Source: Tubulanus polymorphus (taxonomy: Eukaryota > Nemertea > Palaeonemertea > Tubulaniformes > Tubulanidae). From it: a stretch of DNA of 64,000 bases. The notes beneath the pieces were generated by a model. That model did no database searches. It saw nothing but the letters and a program-made list of their open reading frames with translations, and was not told where the DNA came from. The stretch lies in assembly GCF_964204645.1 (NCBI RefSeq), contig NC_134034.1:2636072-2700071 (forward strand), in the 5' to 3' direction. Position numbers and translations under genes: made by a program. Each line of letters starts with the position of its first letter. The first letter of the stretch is position 1. Positions 43,679 through 55,510 of this stretch are shown piece by piece.

Positions 43679-46393
43679 TGGTCGCTTAGGTTACCCACTA
43701 GTTGCTACGCGTATCTCACACGTGTACCATGAAATCAATAATCATTGCGAAAACGAGAGGAGAGGGGGAGGGGGTAGAACTGCTAACTTCAACCATGGGA
43801 GGTCTAAATTTGGAGACCGGGCTATATAAATGTCCTATTAAACCAGACTTGGGCCGATCTCCTGATGCCACAAAATCAGTTCATCATTTCTTAGGTAAGA
43901 TTAAAGTTACTGGACCCACTGTTCCTAGTTGAGAATGATGATTAACTAAAAATTGAAATTCTTTTTGATTTTTTTTCACCCTAGCGCTTAATTCTTAAAC
44001 CGACTACGAAAACGGACGCGGTTCCATAGTTGTGAGTTAAGAATTTACTCTGAGTTAAAATCAGTTCGTTTTCAATGTTTAAACACTAGATTCAAATTTA
44101 ACTCAGAACTGTGGAACTGGACCCTCGCTATCAGTACAAGATACCGAGGTAAAACTGGTGTTTTAACTGATACTGGTTTATATTTATCCAGGGTTAAAGT
44201 TAAAACGGATGTCAGCGATACCAGTAACAGGGTTAGGTTAAATCGGGCTCGTAGAATCCGTTCCAATGTCAACATAAACACGGACCCGGGTCCAATTTCA
44301 TGAACATAGAAGTTCGAATCGTTGCCCTAATTAAAAACATAAAGTTACTGATTGATGCTGAAACAAAAAATTATAGTTAAACTTTCTCGTCAAACAGCGG
44401 GATTATGATTAAAGACCCTCTTACGCAATCATAATCCGTGCTTAGTACGGTTTAGTTCGCGCTAATGAACGATCTTTTTTTTCGAACGAAAACACAAATT
44501 ACGCGTTCTTCATTTATTACAACGAAAATCAAACGTTTTCGATGGTTTTGTAGCGGGAGCTAAACGCGGCTACTTAATCATTATTTATACCGGCGAGCAC
44601 CGTAACAAGCGACGCCGTCGTTTTACGTAGAGCGACAAGATGATAAATCAAACGAAGAAATCCTCAGCCCCCTAAAACTAGATTACCGTTCAGCTATTAA
44701 CGCGCGCAGTCCCCGCGGCATTTTATCCTGTATACTTTAAATAAAACAATTCGCTGGTATATTTACCGAGAGAGAGAGAGCTCTCGGTAACAAAGCGAAG
44801 AGACTTAGTAGATCGTTTGTCACGATGACGCGCTGAAGATCGTCTGCTGTTTTTGTGTCTGGCGTGTTTGTTTACGCACGGATTAGTGTGTATTTTTAAG
44901 TGTGAATGAGTGACCGTCGCTCGCTCGCGTCGGGCCTGATTTACGCGTTTGTTTTCCTAATTTAACGGTAGCGTGAACCGCGGACGTGTAATAGCCTATT
45001 ATGCGTGCACGCATGAACCGTCCGAGACATTTTATCCTTGATACTTCAGTAAACTCTGCCTACTCGACATATCTCATAAGGCACGAGACCATTGGCCAGT
45101 GGGCCGCCTGCGAGATGCGCTGGACTCCGCTCGTGGCAAGTGAGGATCCACCAGGTGTGCTAGTGTGCATTCCGACAATGCATTTCTTCTCGGATTCAAT
45201 TCAAATCGATCGATAATCTCTCAAATTCTACTAATGATGAATAAAAACGACGCTTTGTACGAACAATAAAGATAAATGTGAGTTTGCTAAGGGGATGATT
45301 CGCCCCCTCACCCCTTTGATTTACCTAATTCATGATGGGGAGGCAAACGTCTAGATGGAAGTTTATTTAAAAAAAAAAACTAAATTTGGAACAAGTTGTT
45401 GAACTTTACGGATAGCTAGTCGGATAGCTGGTGGCACGGATCTTCCTTATTTAACAACAGATAAATATCGCCAGATGGCGTTACCATAGGATAGCAAGGC
45501 CAAAGTTATATCTAATCTCATCTTATCTTATCTTATCTGTCGCATCTTTTTCTAAAATGGCCAAGTTTTCTAGAAAAAAAAGAAAAAACGACGATTCAAA
45601 AAGTTCTCCTCATTCTCTATTAAATGATACATCAATTACTATCGTCCCCACGAACATTAGATTGAAATGAATTTGGAAAAGGCGTAGTTGACTCGGAGCG
45701 TGGGGCAGATGGAGTTTTGCACGATAGATTACTACTAGTCAGAGCTGAAAGCGGAAATGATTTTGTGACGTTCATGTAGAACAATTCCAGTTTTAATTAG
45801 ACTAATCGAGGTCGAATTGCCCGCTGTTCTGTAGTGAATATCAATAATTCAGCAGGTTTTTGCATGTTGCGCCGAGCCGCTGCGTCGACACACGGACCCC
45901 TCCGATATCAATTCGAATACGAAGCTTTTCGTGAATTTAGGAAAATCGATTTGATGACTATTTGATAAAACTAGTTACTCAACCGTGACCTGAACCGCTA
46001 ACGATGAATATCAATTATACATGGGAAGGGCTAAAACAGGAGTTCAAACAGACTAGAAATGACGTCATGCGGAAAATGCTTAATGTTTTGATCTAATGTT
46101 TTCTGCACAAAAGTCAAATCAATAAAAAATCACGAAATTTCAAAATTGGATATAAATAAGTCTCTCAACTTGTATTCACCTTTAGTACCACCTTTACTAC
46201 TGATTTTGATTTACAATTTATATTTATACTCACTATTGTTGTTTATAATTACCCTTTGGTTTGCTTCTCTTTAATCTATTATAACGCGTAACTGTTTCTA
46301 CGTTAATTTTCCTCTAGTTTGTATCATCTCTGATTACTTGTCTCTTTGTCCCTGGATTGTGTATATATCTCATAATTTTTGTAGTATCTCATT
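43679..46393. other. Gene-poor stretch
   Basis: Upstream flank of the 775-codon gene. 44000-44290 has repeated GTTCCA/GGAACT and TTAAC motifs. A palindromic GAGAGAGAGAGCTCTCGGTA lies at about 44769-44788. A fragment of the 77-bp repeat is at 45130-45170. (CTTAT)n is at about 45518-45538. No exon is supported. Confidence 0.5.
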
Positions 46394-46738
46394 ATTCCTG
46401 AAGATGACTATTAGGATATAGTCGAAACGTTGAATAAACTACACTAGCTCAAGGAATACAGTATTCCTGAAGATGACTATTAGGATAAAGTCGAAACGTT
46501 GAATAAACTACACTAGCTCAAGGAATACAGTATTCCTGAATATGACTTTTAGGATATAGTCGAAACGTTGAATAAACTACACTAGCTCAAGGAATACAGT
46601 ATTCCTGAAGATGACTATTAGGATAAAGTCGAAATGTTGAATAAACTACACTAGCTCAAGGAATACAGTATTCCTGAAGATGACTATTAGGATATAGTCG
46701 AAACGTTGAATAAACTACACTAGCTTCAGTTACATTTT
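46394..46738 (+). repeat. 69-bp tandem repeat, 5 units, hammerhead-core-like
   Basis: Units start at 46394, 46463, 46532, 46601 and 46670. Each contains CCTGAAGATGACTATTAGGA then TATAGTCGAAACGTTGAATA: a CTGAAGA box, a GACTAT/ATAGTC stem and GAAAC, resembling the conserved core of hammerhead ribozymes. The joining sequence GGAATACAGTATTCC is a palindrome between units. Stem III cannot be built convincingly. Confidence 0.85.
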
Positions 46739-46889
46739 CGGACAATGTTTTTCCGTTATTATTGTGTGGAATTCTCTCTATACATCGCTTTAACACGGAT
46801 ATAGTGTTTTATCAATCGCGATACATCTGCATCCTTTATCTTGTTTCTGAGTTGTACTTTGACTTGTTTTCTACATGTGATTTTCCTTG

Positions 46890-46934
46890 CCTTACAAATC
46901 ATCCCTTTAGGGCCTAGAGGGATGATTTGTAAGG
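46890..46934. repeat. 45-bp near-perfect hairpin
   Basis: CCTTACAAATCATCCCT (46890-46906) and AGGGATGATTTGTAAGG (46918-46934) form a perfect 17-bp stem around an 11-nt loop containing TAGGGCCTA. Confidence 0.85.
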
Positions 46935-47605
46935 AAAGAATGTATGAAAAATACCTGTTTGCACTTGTGCCCTCGCCAGCCAACGTTAGGTCTTGCAGCG
47001 AGTTGTTTTTTTTTCAACTATCATTTGGTGCAACAGAATCAGTGATTTTCGTCACAAGCCCTCGAAGTTTGTAAATACATTTCCACAGTTGTGGGTTACA
47101 TCTTGGAGTAATCATTTGTCAAAGGATTGCTCCAAGTTTAGGTAACGCTGAATTTGGTTAATTCACGATGATTAAAACTATGGCGTCAAATTTTCACTCA
47201 TTACAAACGGACCTGATTATCTTCCATTGTTATACATGGTGAAGTCTCCAAAACTGGTTATCGAACTAACTATGACCCATCGTACTAAACCTTTAAATCT
47301 TCCCTCACCTATCAGAATGTGGATCGCGTTGTGCCTGCAATCCCGTCAGATGGCGTGCGTAACTAGGGCATATGCAAATATCAAAATCAAGTTCGTTTTC
47401 AACTAACTTATATCAGTACCAACGACGTGTTCATCGTACGTTTCGGAATAATGCTTAACACAATAATATTTGTAATGTTGGCGTAGCATGCAAATTGATT
47501 AGTTTGTTAAAATTAATGAATGCAGCGATGTATGCTTTCAACCGAACACCGTTCAGATAACGACAGGTCCGCCATATATATTGACATTTTGAACGTTACG
47601 TAAGC

Positions 47606-47770
47606 ATACTTACCTGGCACAGGGGTGCTCACCGTGATCTGGAAGGCGGTGCCCCTATGGCGAGGCCTGTCATTGCAGAAAGACTGGTTGACCCATACGA
47701 TCTCCCCAAATGTGGGAGACTCGGGTGTACAATTTCTGGTAGTGGGGGACTGCGTTCGCGCTATCCCCTT
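47606..47770 (+). ncRNA. U1: U1 spliceosomal snRNA
   Basis: A ~165-nt gene matching U1 along its length. The 5' end ATACTTACCTGG pairs with 5' splice sites. It also shows GGCGAGGC in stem-loop I/II, CCCCAAATGTGGGAGACTCG (stem-loop III region), the Sm site AATTTCTGGTAG and the terminal hairpin GGGGGACTGCGTTCGCGC. Length and order fit a complete gene. CCATATATATTG at 47569-47580 sits where a TATA-like element could be. Confidence 0.95.
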
Positions 47771-47827
47771 CATTAGCAAACCAATGGCAGACATAAAACC
47801 CTTCAACGACGAAACTCCTTATGTTCC

Positions 47828-47844
47828 TCGTATATATATGTATA

Positions 47845-47925
<81 letters not shown>

Positions 47926-47952
47926 CATATTATATATATATATATATATTCC
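47828..47952. repeat. (TA)n microsatellite
   Basis: About 120 bp of TATA(TG) and TA dinucleotides, interrupted by TTCCATAT at about 47923. Immediately downstream of the U1 gene. Tyr/Ile-only open frames are artefacts. Confidence 0.95.
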
Positions 47953-47975
47953 AGGGGACTGCGTACGCGCAACGA
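47953..47975 (+). pseudogene. Possible U1 3'-end fragment
   Basis: CAGGGGACTGCGTACGCGC resembles the terminal hairpin of the U1 gene 200 bp upstream (GGGGGACTGCGTTCGCGC). It may be a duplicated fragment across the (TA)n tract. Confidence 0.35.
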
Positions 47976-48394
47976 AAGAAGAAGTAGGAGCCTTGGGCGT
48001 GGACTAGCACTAGCCACTATAACCCGATTCTCAAGACACCATATACAGCTTCTGCTACTCGAAAAAATAGTGAAATATCTGAGACGTTTTTCGTCTCGAT
48101 ATTACGTGACGGCCGAGGAAACGTTTTGAAAACGAGGAAATGATTAAGTATTCATTTGACATTGTAGTGTCGCGATATAAAAGCCCATCATGTATATACG
48201 GATTATATTCACGGGATTGATGTGATAAGAAAGTACTCCTGCGATGTTGAAGCGTCGATAAAAGCCTATATAACGAGTAATGTTAGTTTTTGTATATGAT
48301 ACGTTCATGCGTAAAGAACTGTATTGCGTCAATACACTCAGTCCTGGAGGAATTAGATAAACAAGAATTCTAACTTGTTAATGAAGCCTCGCAT

Positions 48395-48460
48395 CTTCAC
48401 CCGTCAAGGGATTCGAACCCACTACGCTAAAGCTGTTCCCCGAACCCCTTGACCTCACGA
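48395..48460 (-). repeat. tRNA-derived fragment with B box
   Basis: The minus strand contains GTGGGTTCGAATCCCTTGAC, a good RNA polymerase III B box, with a self-complementary arm GTCAAGGG. No full cloverleaf can be folded, so it is a SINE-like remnant rather than a tRNA gene. Confidence 0.4.
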
Positions 48461-49369
48461 GTCGTTGGAGTCGTTACTAGCCGACCAGAATCCGGTCGTA
48501 CCAATCACAGCGCTTGTAACAAACCGTCAGTAGACTTCTGTTGGTTTCCCGTTAAATGGACCAATCAGCGAACGTTTTACCGAACAAGGAAGTATTTCGC
48601 AAATCGATATATGACGTCACGCGCAACAGCGCCAGTAATGAAATCACGCTTCGTGAGGCCAGGGGGCTGGTGGAAGCGAGTTCGGGAGCGATACTGGACC
48701 CCTGGCAAGCGAGGATGGAAGCCTCGAAGAAGAATAACACGTATATATATTGCCTAATACTATCAACACTGGAAAATATAGCATGACGTTAAGGACCATT
48801 TAACTGATTTTGAATTTGAATATAACGACAATTGAATTGAATTGACCGGCAACCAGGCTATCCCCAATATCGATGACGTAGAGCACGTCTACTCTCAATT
48901 CATTATTGACAAAAACAAACATTTCACAAACATTCATGCAATAATATCTAACTTTTAAACGAACGCAAAAAATTCACTAATTTAGTTTAATCTTGAAACG
49001 CCAAAACTGTGTGCGCGCGCGCGTTCGTGTCGTGTTTGTACTTAGACTGGTGGCCGGTCTCTACCTTCAGTTAGATTCTGACTGCGAATGCAGGTGGCGC
49101 AGAATTGGACAGGCGACCAGTCTATGTGTGTACTATGTCGACCGAATAGTAGAAATAGCGATTGGGAAAGAAACTAGTTTCCTCTGTACGATGAAGTGGC
49201 CCACTTCAAACGCAACCCGAATATCCAAAGCCCAGACGCACCACTAATTAGCCGTCAATAATTCATAAACTTCACCGAGTTATAACTCGATAATTAACCC
49301 TAACCCATCACTGGCTGCGAGCTCGTCTCTAAAATCTATACTTGAATGTACGATCAGTTTATGGCGCGA

Positions 49370-49960
49370 TTCTCGCTACAGACTTCACGTGTATTCGGCA
49401 TTTAACCTGGGGCATCTTTCATTGAAAATGAACTACAAACATCAGGGGCGGGCGCAGGAAAACCTTGTTAGCCTAACTGTAGTTAGTGGCTTATCCGCCG
49501 TGGTTAGGGTAACCAACTTAAAATAAGAGGCCGCACGAAGACAATGGTTAGCTGACAGCCGGCCCCTGACATTTTAGTAGTCGAATGAAACACTCTTATC
49601 CGTGTACACTGTAGACAATCTAAGTAGTCCCGCCTGATGATGGCTGTTAGTCAACAGCCGAAACGTCGTGGTTTCGTTTTAATAAATTATTTCACATGTA
49701 AAATTCGAATTGCGGGACCACTTCGATTACCAGACATTTTACCAGAACACTTTCAAAAATTCGTCATCCACACTTCACGTGCGTTCAGTACTTCATCTGA
49801 GACGTTTCTAATTGAAAATAAGCGACAAACGTTCAAAAACTGATCGTCCACATTTCACATGTGTTCAAAACTTCACGCGAGACTTTTTTTCATCGATACA
49901 CCAGACCTGAGACATTTCATCGGTGCAGTTGATGAAAAAATGATCGTCCGATCCAGAAAT
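49370..49960 (-). repeat. Degenerate 109-bp satellite, interrupted
   Basis: Diverged reverse-orientation units (TTGAAAATGAACTACAAACA at 49422; TCCACACTTCACGTG; CTGATCGTCCACATTTCACA) are split by about 300 bp of unrelated sequence. Confidence 0.75.
49634..49672 (+). other. Hammerhead-core-like hairpin
   Basis: CTGATGATGGCTGTTAGTCA followed by ACAGCCGAAACGTCG: an exact CTGATGA box, a 7-bp GGCTGTT/AACAGCC stem with AGTC loop, and GAAAC directly before GTC. The order matches the hammerhead core, but stem III is essentially absent and stem I is weak. Confidence 0.4.
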
Positions 49961-50384
49961 GTTTAATAGAAAATGTAATACAAACCGAAATCCCGCCTAA
50001 AGCCAGGGTAAACTTAAACATCGCGTGAAAAAACTATCAAAGATGAAAGCCTTAGTAGAATATATACATCGAATTCTAACGCATCATGAAAATATCCTTT
50101 TTTTCCGGAGTTTCTGCGTTTTTTTTAGACCACAAATTTAATTTCCTAGTTCGTCAATTTCATGGCTTCATTTTCCGCGTGTATTTTTTCCTCGCGGGAA
50201 ATTAATTTCCTATTAATTCCTAGCGAATTACGCGCAGTCGTCGTAACAAATAGTTATGTAAAACATAACCTCGGATGAATCAGAAATCAATAAAACTTGG
50301 TTGCTGTCAACCTGAAATTGGTCCAACTGTCGACAATGGAGTCGACATCTTAAGTTTTTGTCATCGCATATGTCATATTGTAAT

Positions 50385-50800
50385 CATAATTTTTCGACGT
50401 CGTAAAAACCGTTACAACAATGCTTATATACATTGATAACTACTATTCGTTATTCAATCGGTTCTCTGTGAGTCGATGTGCACTACGTCACCAATATTGG
50501 CGTTTGAAATTAACAATAGCAATTGTGAATGTAGGTGTTTATTTTGCAATTCGATATCTTTTAAAAATCTTATAATACATTTTATAGGTTTTCAGAGGAT
50601 GTGCACTACGTCATCAATATGTGGGGCTAGACCGGTTGCCAGTCAATGCAATTCAATCGTCGCTATGTTCAAATTCACGATAGCTTTTTTGATCCATAAT
50701 ACTATACTATTTTCTATCATGATATTTATATGTATTGTTGCAGATATCATTCAATATGTGTCACTTACCTTCAATAAACCTTTAAGTTAGTTAAGCTTGA
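50385..50800 (+). repeat. Dispersed element, copy 1 (pair with 62865-63310)
   Basis: Shares with 62865-63310 the motifs GTAAAAACCGTTACAA, GTGAGTCGATGTGCACTACG, GGGGYTAGACYGGTTGCC and a final TTCAATAAACYTT. The ends are not defined precisely. No ORF of note. Confidence 0.7.
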
Positions 50801-51479
50801 TAACAAGAAAACAAACTCTATTGTGTGCGTATCGCGTGTGGTGCGCACGAATCGCTTACGTGATCCTCCTATTTGTAAATGTGAAGACCTCGGAGCGATA
50901 AGTTTACTAAAGCCAAACATTATTCCACAAATGGGTGACCGTGAGGTAGGTTGATTTCACGGCATAGTCGATACATTACGAGCTCTGCTATTCTCAGGTT
51001 GCCCTGCTGTTATTTTACATCAAATATGGTATTCATTGATGAACATCATTCAGGAAATAAATAAATAAATAAATAAATAAACAAATGTGAAACTGTTTAT
51101 GAGTTTATCAGTTTTTGAGGGTATAGGAACTATCAAATTTGGATATATATTTTGAGAAAGTCACAAAACATTTAAGACTAGGTTTTCATAGTTAGCGTAT
51201 AACATCCTATCTTTGTTCCACCCTTTGGTCCAAATGAATCAGGCCTACTACAGTGTTCATTTTCTATCGCAGCAACACAGAAATAGATCTTTCGGTATAA
51301 ATTCGAAATCGAATATTTCAAACCCTGACTGCGACGTATTCAGCTGCATGCGCGCGGTCGACAACGAACGATTGGTCGGTTTCGAAATTCGAAACTGATG
51401 ACGTCATCGATCGATGTAACGGTTTTTGCATAATTACCCGACGCAGACGATCGGGATATATTCACGCACGCACACAACA

Positions 51480-51863
51480 CGCGGAGACAGGCGCGCGCCA
51501 GTACACTTAATATACCGCTCGCGGAAATACTCTAAACCATCCGATCAGTTTTCAATCGACTCGTTACCGACGCGCGCGTAGTAGAGACGCCGCCGCTGCC
51601 GCCTGCTTCTTCGATTCAAATTCAACGGTTTCGCGTAAAAAGCGCGGGAAAATACTAAACGTCCACCACCGACGATCGCAGCCCGAAAAAACCCAGATCG
51701 GACAAACTTCTGAAATCCGAAGCAGGAACGAACGACGAATTTGGTTGAGAAAATTTTGGGGAACTTTTTCGAACGCATTTTCGCGCGCTCGATTTTTTAA
51801 CGGAACGCCGCAGGATAATTCGACGCGAAGAACGGAGTTGAAAAATATCGAAAGAGAAGATCG
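51480..51863 (+). other. Possible CpG-rich first exon (5' UTR) of a + strand gene
   Basis: A CpG-dense stretch with purine-rich 3' part ends in GAAGATCG|GTAAGT, a consensus donor at 51864. No ATG-initiated frame reaches the donor, so it would be untranslated. No continuing coding exon was recognised downstream in the window, implying a long intron or a false call. Confidence 0.35.
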
Positions 51864-54614
51864 GTAAGTTTGATTTTTTGAATTATGAGGAGTCCGTATG
51901 ATTTTATTGAAAGGTTAAGAAATGTTAGTTTTTCTGTTTTTCTTCGAAATTCTGGTTTGAAAGGTTTGTTTTTTCTCGTTCCTTCGAAGTTTTAAGCATA
52001 AAGGGCAAACAAAGCGATCCTGCGGCATAGTTTTTTGAAAGTTTTAAAAATCCGAAAGTTTAAGAAATCTTCGTTTTCGTTTTTTCTTCGACGTTTTAAC
52101 TAAAAACAATTGCGCTGATTCTAAAGCCGAACTATGACCTAACGCTTATGCGCCATTATTCTAAAGATAGAAAATGACTCCGAAAATTTTTTCTCTGCGT
52201 TAATGCTTGGAAGGGCCCATAATCAGCATATTCGTCGAGTCAAATTCAATTTCGTAAAGTTAGTTGTTGCTAAATTGCGAAAGTTGTGAGTTTTTATTTT
52301 TCACAAAACGCAGTTTTGTTCGTGTCAAACTTAAGACTGTAGAGTTGAAGTAAGTTTTTTTTTCCCGCGAGTCTCCCGTCAAGGCGCAATTAAGAGCCCG
52401 CAGTTACCATCATTGCAAATTGACTTGAAAAAAAGTTAATATCTGGTTGATCATACAAAACAAATCTGACAATCATTCAACCAAATAAGTAAAGTTCTCA
52501 AATAAAAGATTAATATATTTCGTTTTGGTTGTAGCCTAATAGCCATCACCAGGCTTACTGTTGCTCAAATATATTAGCGACCTTTTACCCATTAGGAACT
52601 TTGTTTTATTGGCTAAACAATTATCGCTGATTTTGTGGACAAAATTCCGCTATTGGAAGGATATAGCAAAACGGACATATGATTACCATTTTATTCTTGG
52701 GCAACAATTATACCCGAATGACAATAAGACAAAGCCATCACTGTAGCCAGCGAATGCAACTTGATTATCGTGAAGACCCACCATAGCAGTATAGTGTCAA
52801 AGGCATAATAGATGAACATATTTTCACGACATAACTTTGTCTCAAAATCATCAAGACTTACCGGCAGATTTGGCACTATATATAGTAATTCGTGTTTTGC
52901 TTTGTCATCCTTGTTGTGACCATCTGTAATTAATTACATTTGAAACGATGTTGTACATGATTATATTTGGAACCTGTGATACAATGGGATTGATTTCTGC
53001 GGGACAAGAATAAACCAGCTAGGCTAAAACAATTTTCGCTTGTCGAGCTAAATACGGCTATATTCGCAACGATTGAGGACTTTATGTTTTGCTGAAAGAT
53101 CTCGAAGCGCCGATTATCTTCGCCATGAAGATAACAGTGATAGCAAAAATTCATGAATTTTTGGTAAAAGTTATAGGGAAATACTTCTCTGGATAATACT
53201 GTAAAATACTGTAAATACAAAAAGCAAATCGAGTCCGGAATGTTTCCTTGAACAAGAGTAGTTTATTTCAAAAACAGTATTCCTGATGATTATTACTAGG
53301 ATATAGTCGCGAAATAAGCCGCATTACCTACGAGACAAATTCGGACTCAAAATTGCAAAATCTGACTATTAGATATTCAAGTATACTATAATCTCGATTC
53401 GTAATAGATCTGTAAAGTCCAACGCGTACAGGACGCGGGAAAGACAAAACATGACAAGTAAACATGTTTCCCCGTGTCGCGTGAACTTATACGAGAAACA
53501 TAGTAAAAAATGTTTGATTCCGAGTTTCCCTGCGTCGTGTGGGTAGCGCTGGAACTGGATATCGGTAAATAGAAGAGTAAGTTTGCTGCAACCGGGATTC
53601 CCAACTCTCTACTGGTGCTTAAATTCAATTTTTAGAAATGATTCAACCGAATATTTAAGTGCAAACGTGGCCGGGGCTTACGGATACCTTTTTTCCTTTC
53701 AAAGAGCTTTCAAGTACATCAATTTGAATCTTTTTTTCAAATCAATAAAATGCGCCCGTCTGCGTATCAAGTATCGTCTGCGCCCTGTTGAAGGTACTTG
53801 ATTAATGATTGCGACTGACATTTTATAACTAGTTTTCTGTATACGTTTCCAGTGTACCACAGCCTGGTAATGGACCGTTTTCGGGGAACAGGAAATTTAG
53901 AAATATTTTCATGAAATTATTAAAGTTCCCGCGTGCGTTTCTACCACTTCAGCGCTGCTTATTTTCATGTGAAAATGTTTTCGCTCTGAAGTATATATAT
54001 GTAGCACTCTCGACGAAGTTACAGCCTCCAAAGGTCCCCACGATTTTTAGTGAAATGAATTATGGGCTAGTTAGATAGTTAGATAGTATCAACAGTTTAT
54101 AGGATTTTTAGTGATCTTCATCACTTCGGGTAATTAGTAAAATATTTATATTTATTTAATTATCTATTTATTTCCTGAATAATTTACATCAATAAATAAA
54201 TACCAGACAAAATGACAATAGATAATTAATTTGATTCACGCAAACATACATAAACGGATGTAAAATAACAGCAGCAACAATATATACTTTGTCACAGTTT
54301 TTCAAATCAAAGTTTAAAGTTTCTCAGTTTCGAATGAAAACCATGCAGGCCCGTATTCGCTCATCCGAACCTTTACAGGGTGCAGGCCTGGACCTGTCAG
54401 TCTGTCAGAGGCTCGGTCCATCAAGTTAGAAAATCGTATAGTCAATAATTATATCCGACGCAAGAAAAGATCTGGGTCCGTATTATGTCCTCACGCATCT
54501 ATCTATATACATGATCGCTTGGATATATGTTATGAGTATTTCTAGATGAATAAACATTTTGTGAAACGCTATGAGCCCGTGATGTGACGATATGTAGAAA
54601 ATCCGACCCCAATG
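51864..54614. other. Gene-free stretch
   Basis: No supported exon. Contains hairpin relatives CCTGATGATTATTACTAGGA with ATAGTCGCGAAA (53280-53315) and a minus-strand GGTGATGGCTATTAGGCTAC (52524-52550). Confidence 0.5.
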
Positions 54615-54768
54615 TAACGAGAAAGATGAAGTCCGAAAAGTTTCCTTGAAGCTGATATTTTATCGATTCTACGTTTCGACTATAACCCAATAGTCACCTT
54701 CAGCAATACGTTGAATCAATAAATTATTAGCTCGAAGGAAACTTTTCGGACTTCATCTTTCTCGTTAT
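54615..54768. repeat. Perfect 33-bp inverted repeat enclosing a GAAAC hairpin
   Basis: Arm 1 (54615-54647) and arm 2 (54736-54768) are exact reverse complements over 33 bp (core GAAGTCCGAAAAGTTTCCTT). The 88-bp interior holds, on the minus strand, CTGAAGGTGACTATTGGGTT then ATAGTCGAAACGTAG. It may be a foldback element. Confidence 0.85.
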
Positions 54769-55089
54769 ATCAGTGTCGGGGGGATTCTCTATACATTTGC
54801 TATAGATGAATGGTTTTTTTTCGTAAGAAGTCTTTAGTGGATAGAATTCGAAATAGAAGCCGCGATCGGTAAAAAACCGGAGGCGGTTTCGGTGTCAGGT
54901 GGCAGGCGAGCCGTCGGTTCAGCACGGCTAATGTATTTATCTTTTCATTCAAAAAATCAACTTACGAATACAAACGCTTTTACACACGCGCACACACACA
55001 CGCTGAACCGATCTAGTTGAAGTAAAACTTTAGTAGACAATCCATCAGTCAGGATCGAGCTCATTAGAAAATTGTCGGACAGAAAACTG

Positions 55090-55510
55090 AAATTGAAATC
55101 AATAAATTAGGTGTCGCTGGTATGCAATACGATATAAACTATTATATGGCATTAGGAAATTCCATTTGTCGTCAAGAGAGGATCCGCAAGGTGTCGCTAG
55201 TGTGCTGTAGGACATCAGCTATTGTGGCAATAGTGGATTCCACTTGTGGCAAATGATGATCCACCAGGTGCCGTTAGTGTGCAGTAGGACATTAACTACT
55301 GTTGGAATTAGAGGATTCCACTTGTGGCAAGTGGGGTTCTACCAGGTGTCGCTTATGTGCAGTAGGACATCAACTACTGCGGCAATGGAGGATTCCATTT
55401 GTGGCAAGTGATGACCCACCAGTTGTCGCTAGTGTGCAGTAGGACATCAACTTTTGCGGCAATAGAGGATTCCACTTGTGGCAAGTAAGGATCCACCAGG
55501 TGCGCTAGTA
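55090..55510 (-). repeat. 77-bp repeat array, reverse orientation
   Basis: About five units (GATCCACCAGGTGTCGCTAG, TGTGCAGTAGGACATCAACT, ACTGCGGCAATAGAGGATTC). Confidence 0.85.

Noticed and set aside
43107-43829. A 240-codon plus-strand frame
   Set aside because: Antisense shadow of the 775-codon minus-strand gene; composition and length fit the mirrored frame.
47625-48017. Open frames over 47.6-48.0 kb
   Set aside because: They are the U1 snRNA gene and the (TA)n tract read as protein.
48395-48460. A tRNA gene at 48.4 kb
   Set aside because: It has a good B box but no complete cloverleaf, A box or paired acceptor stem.
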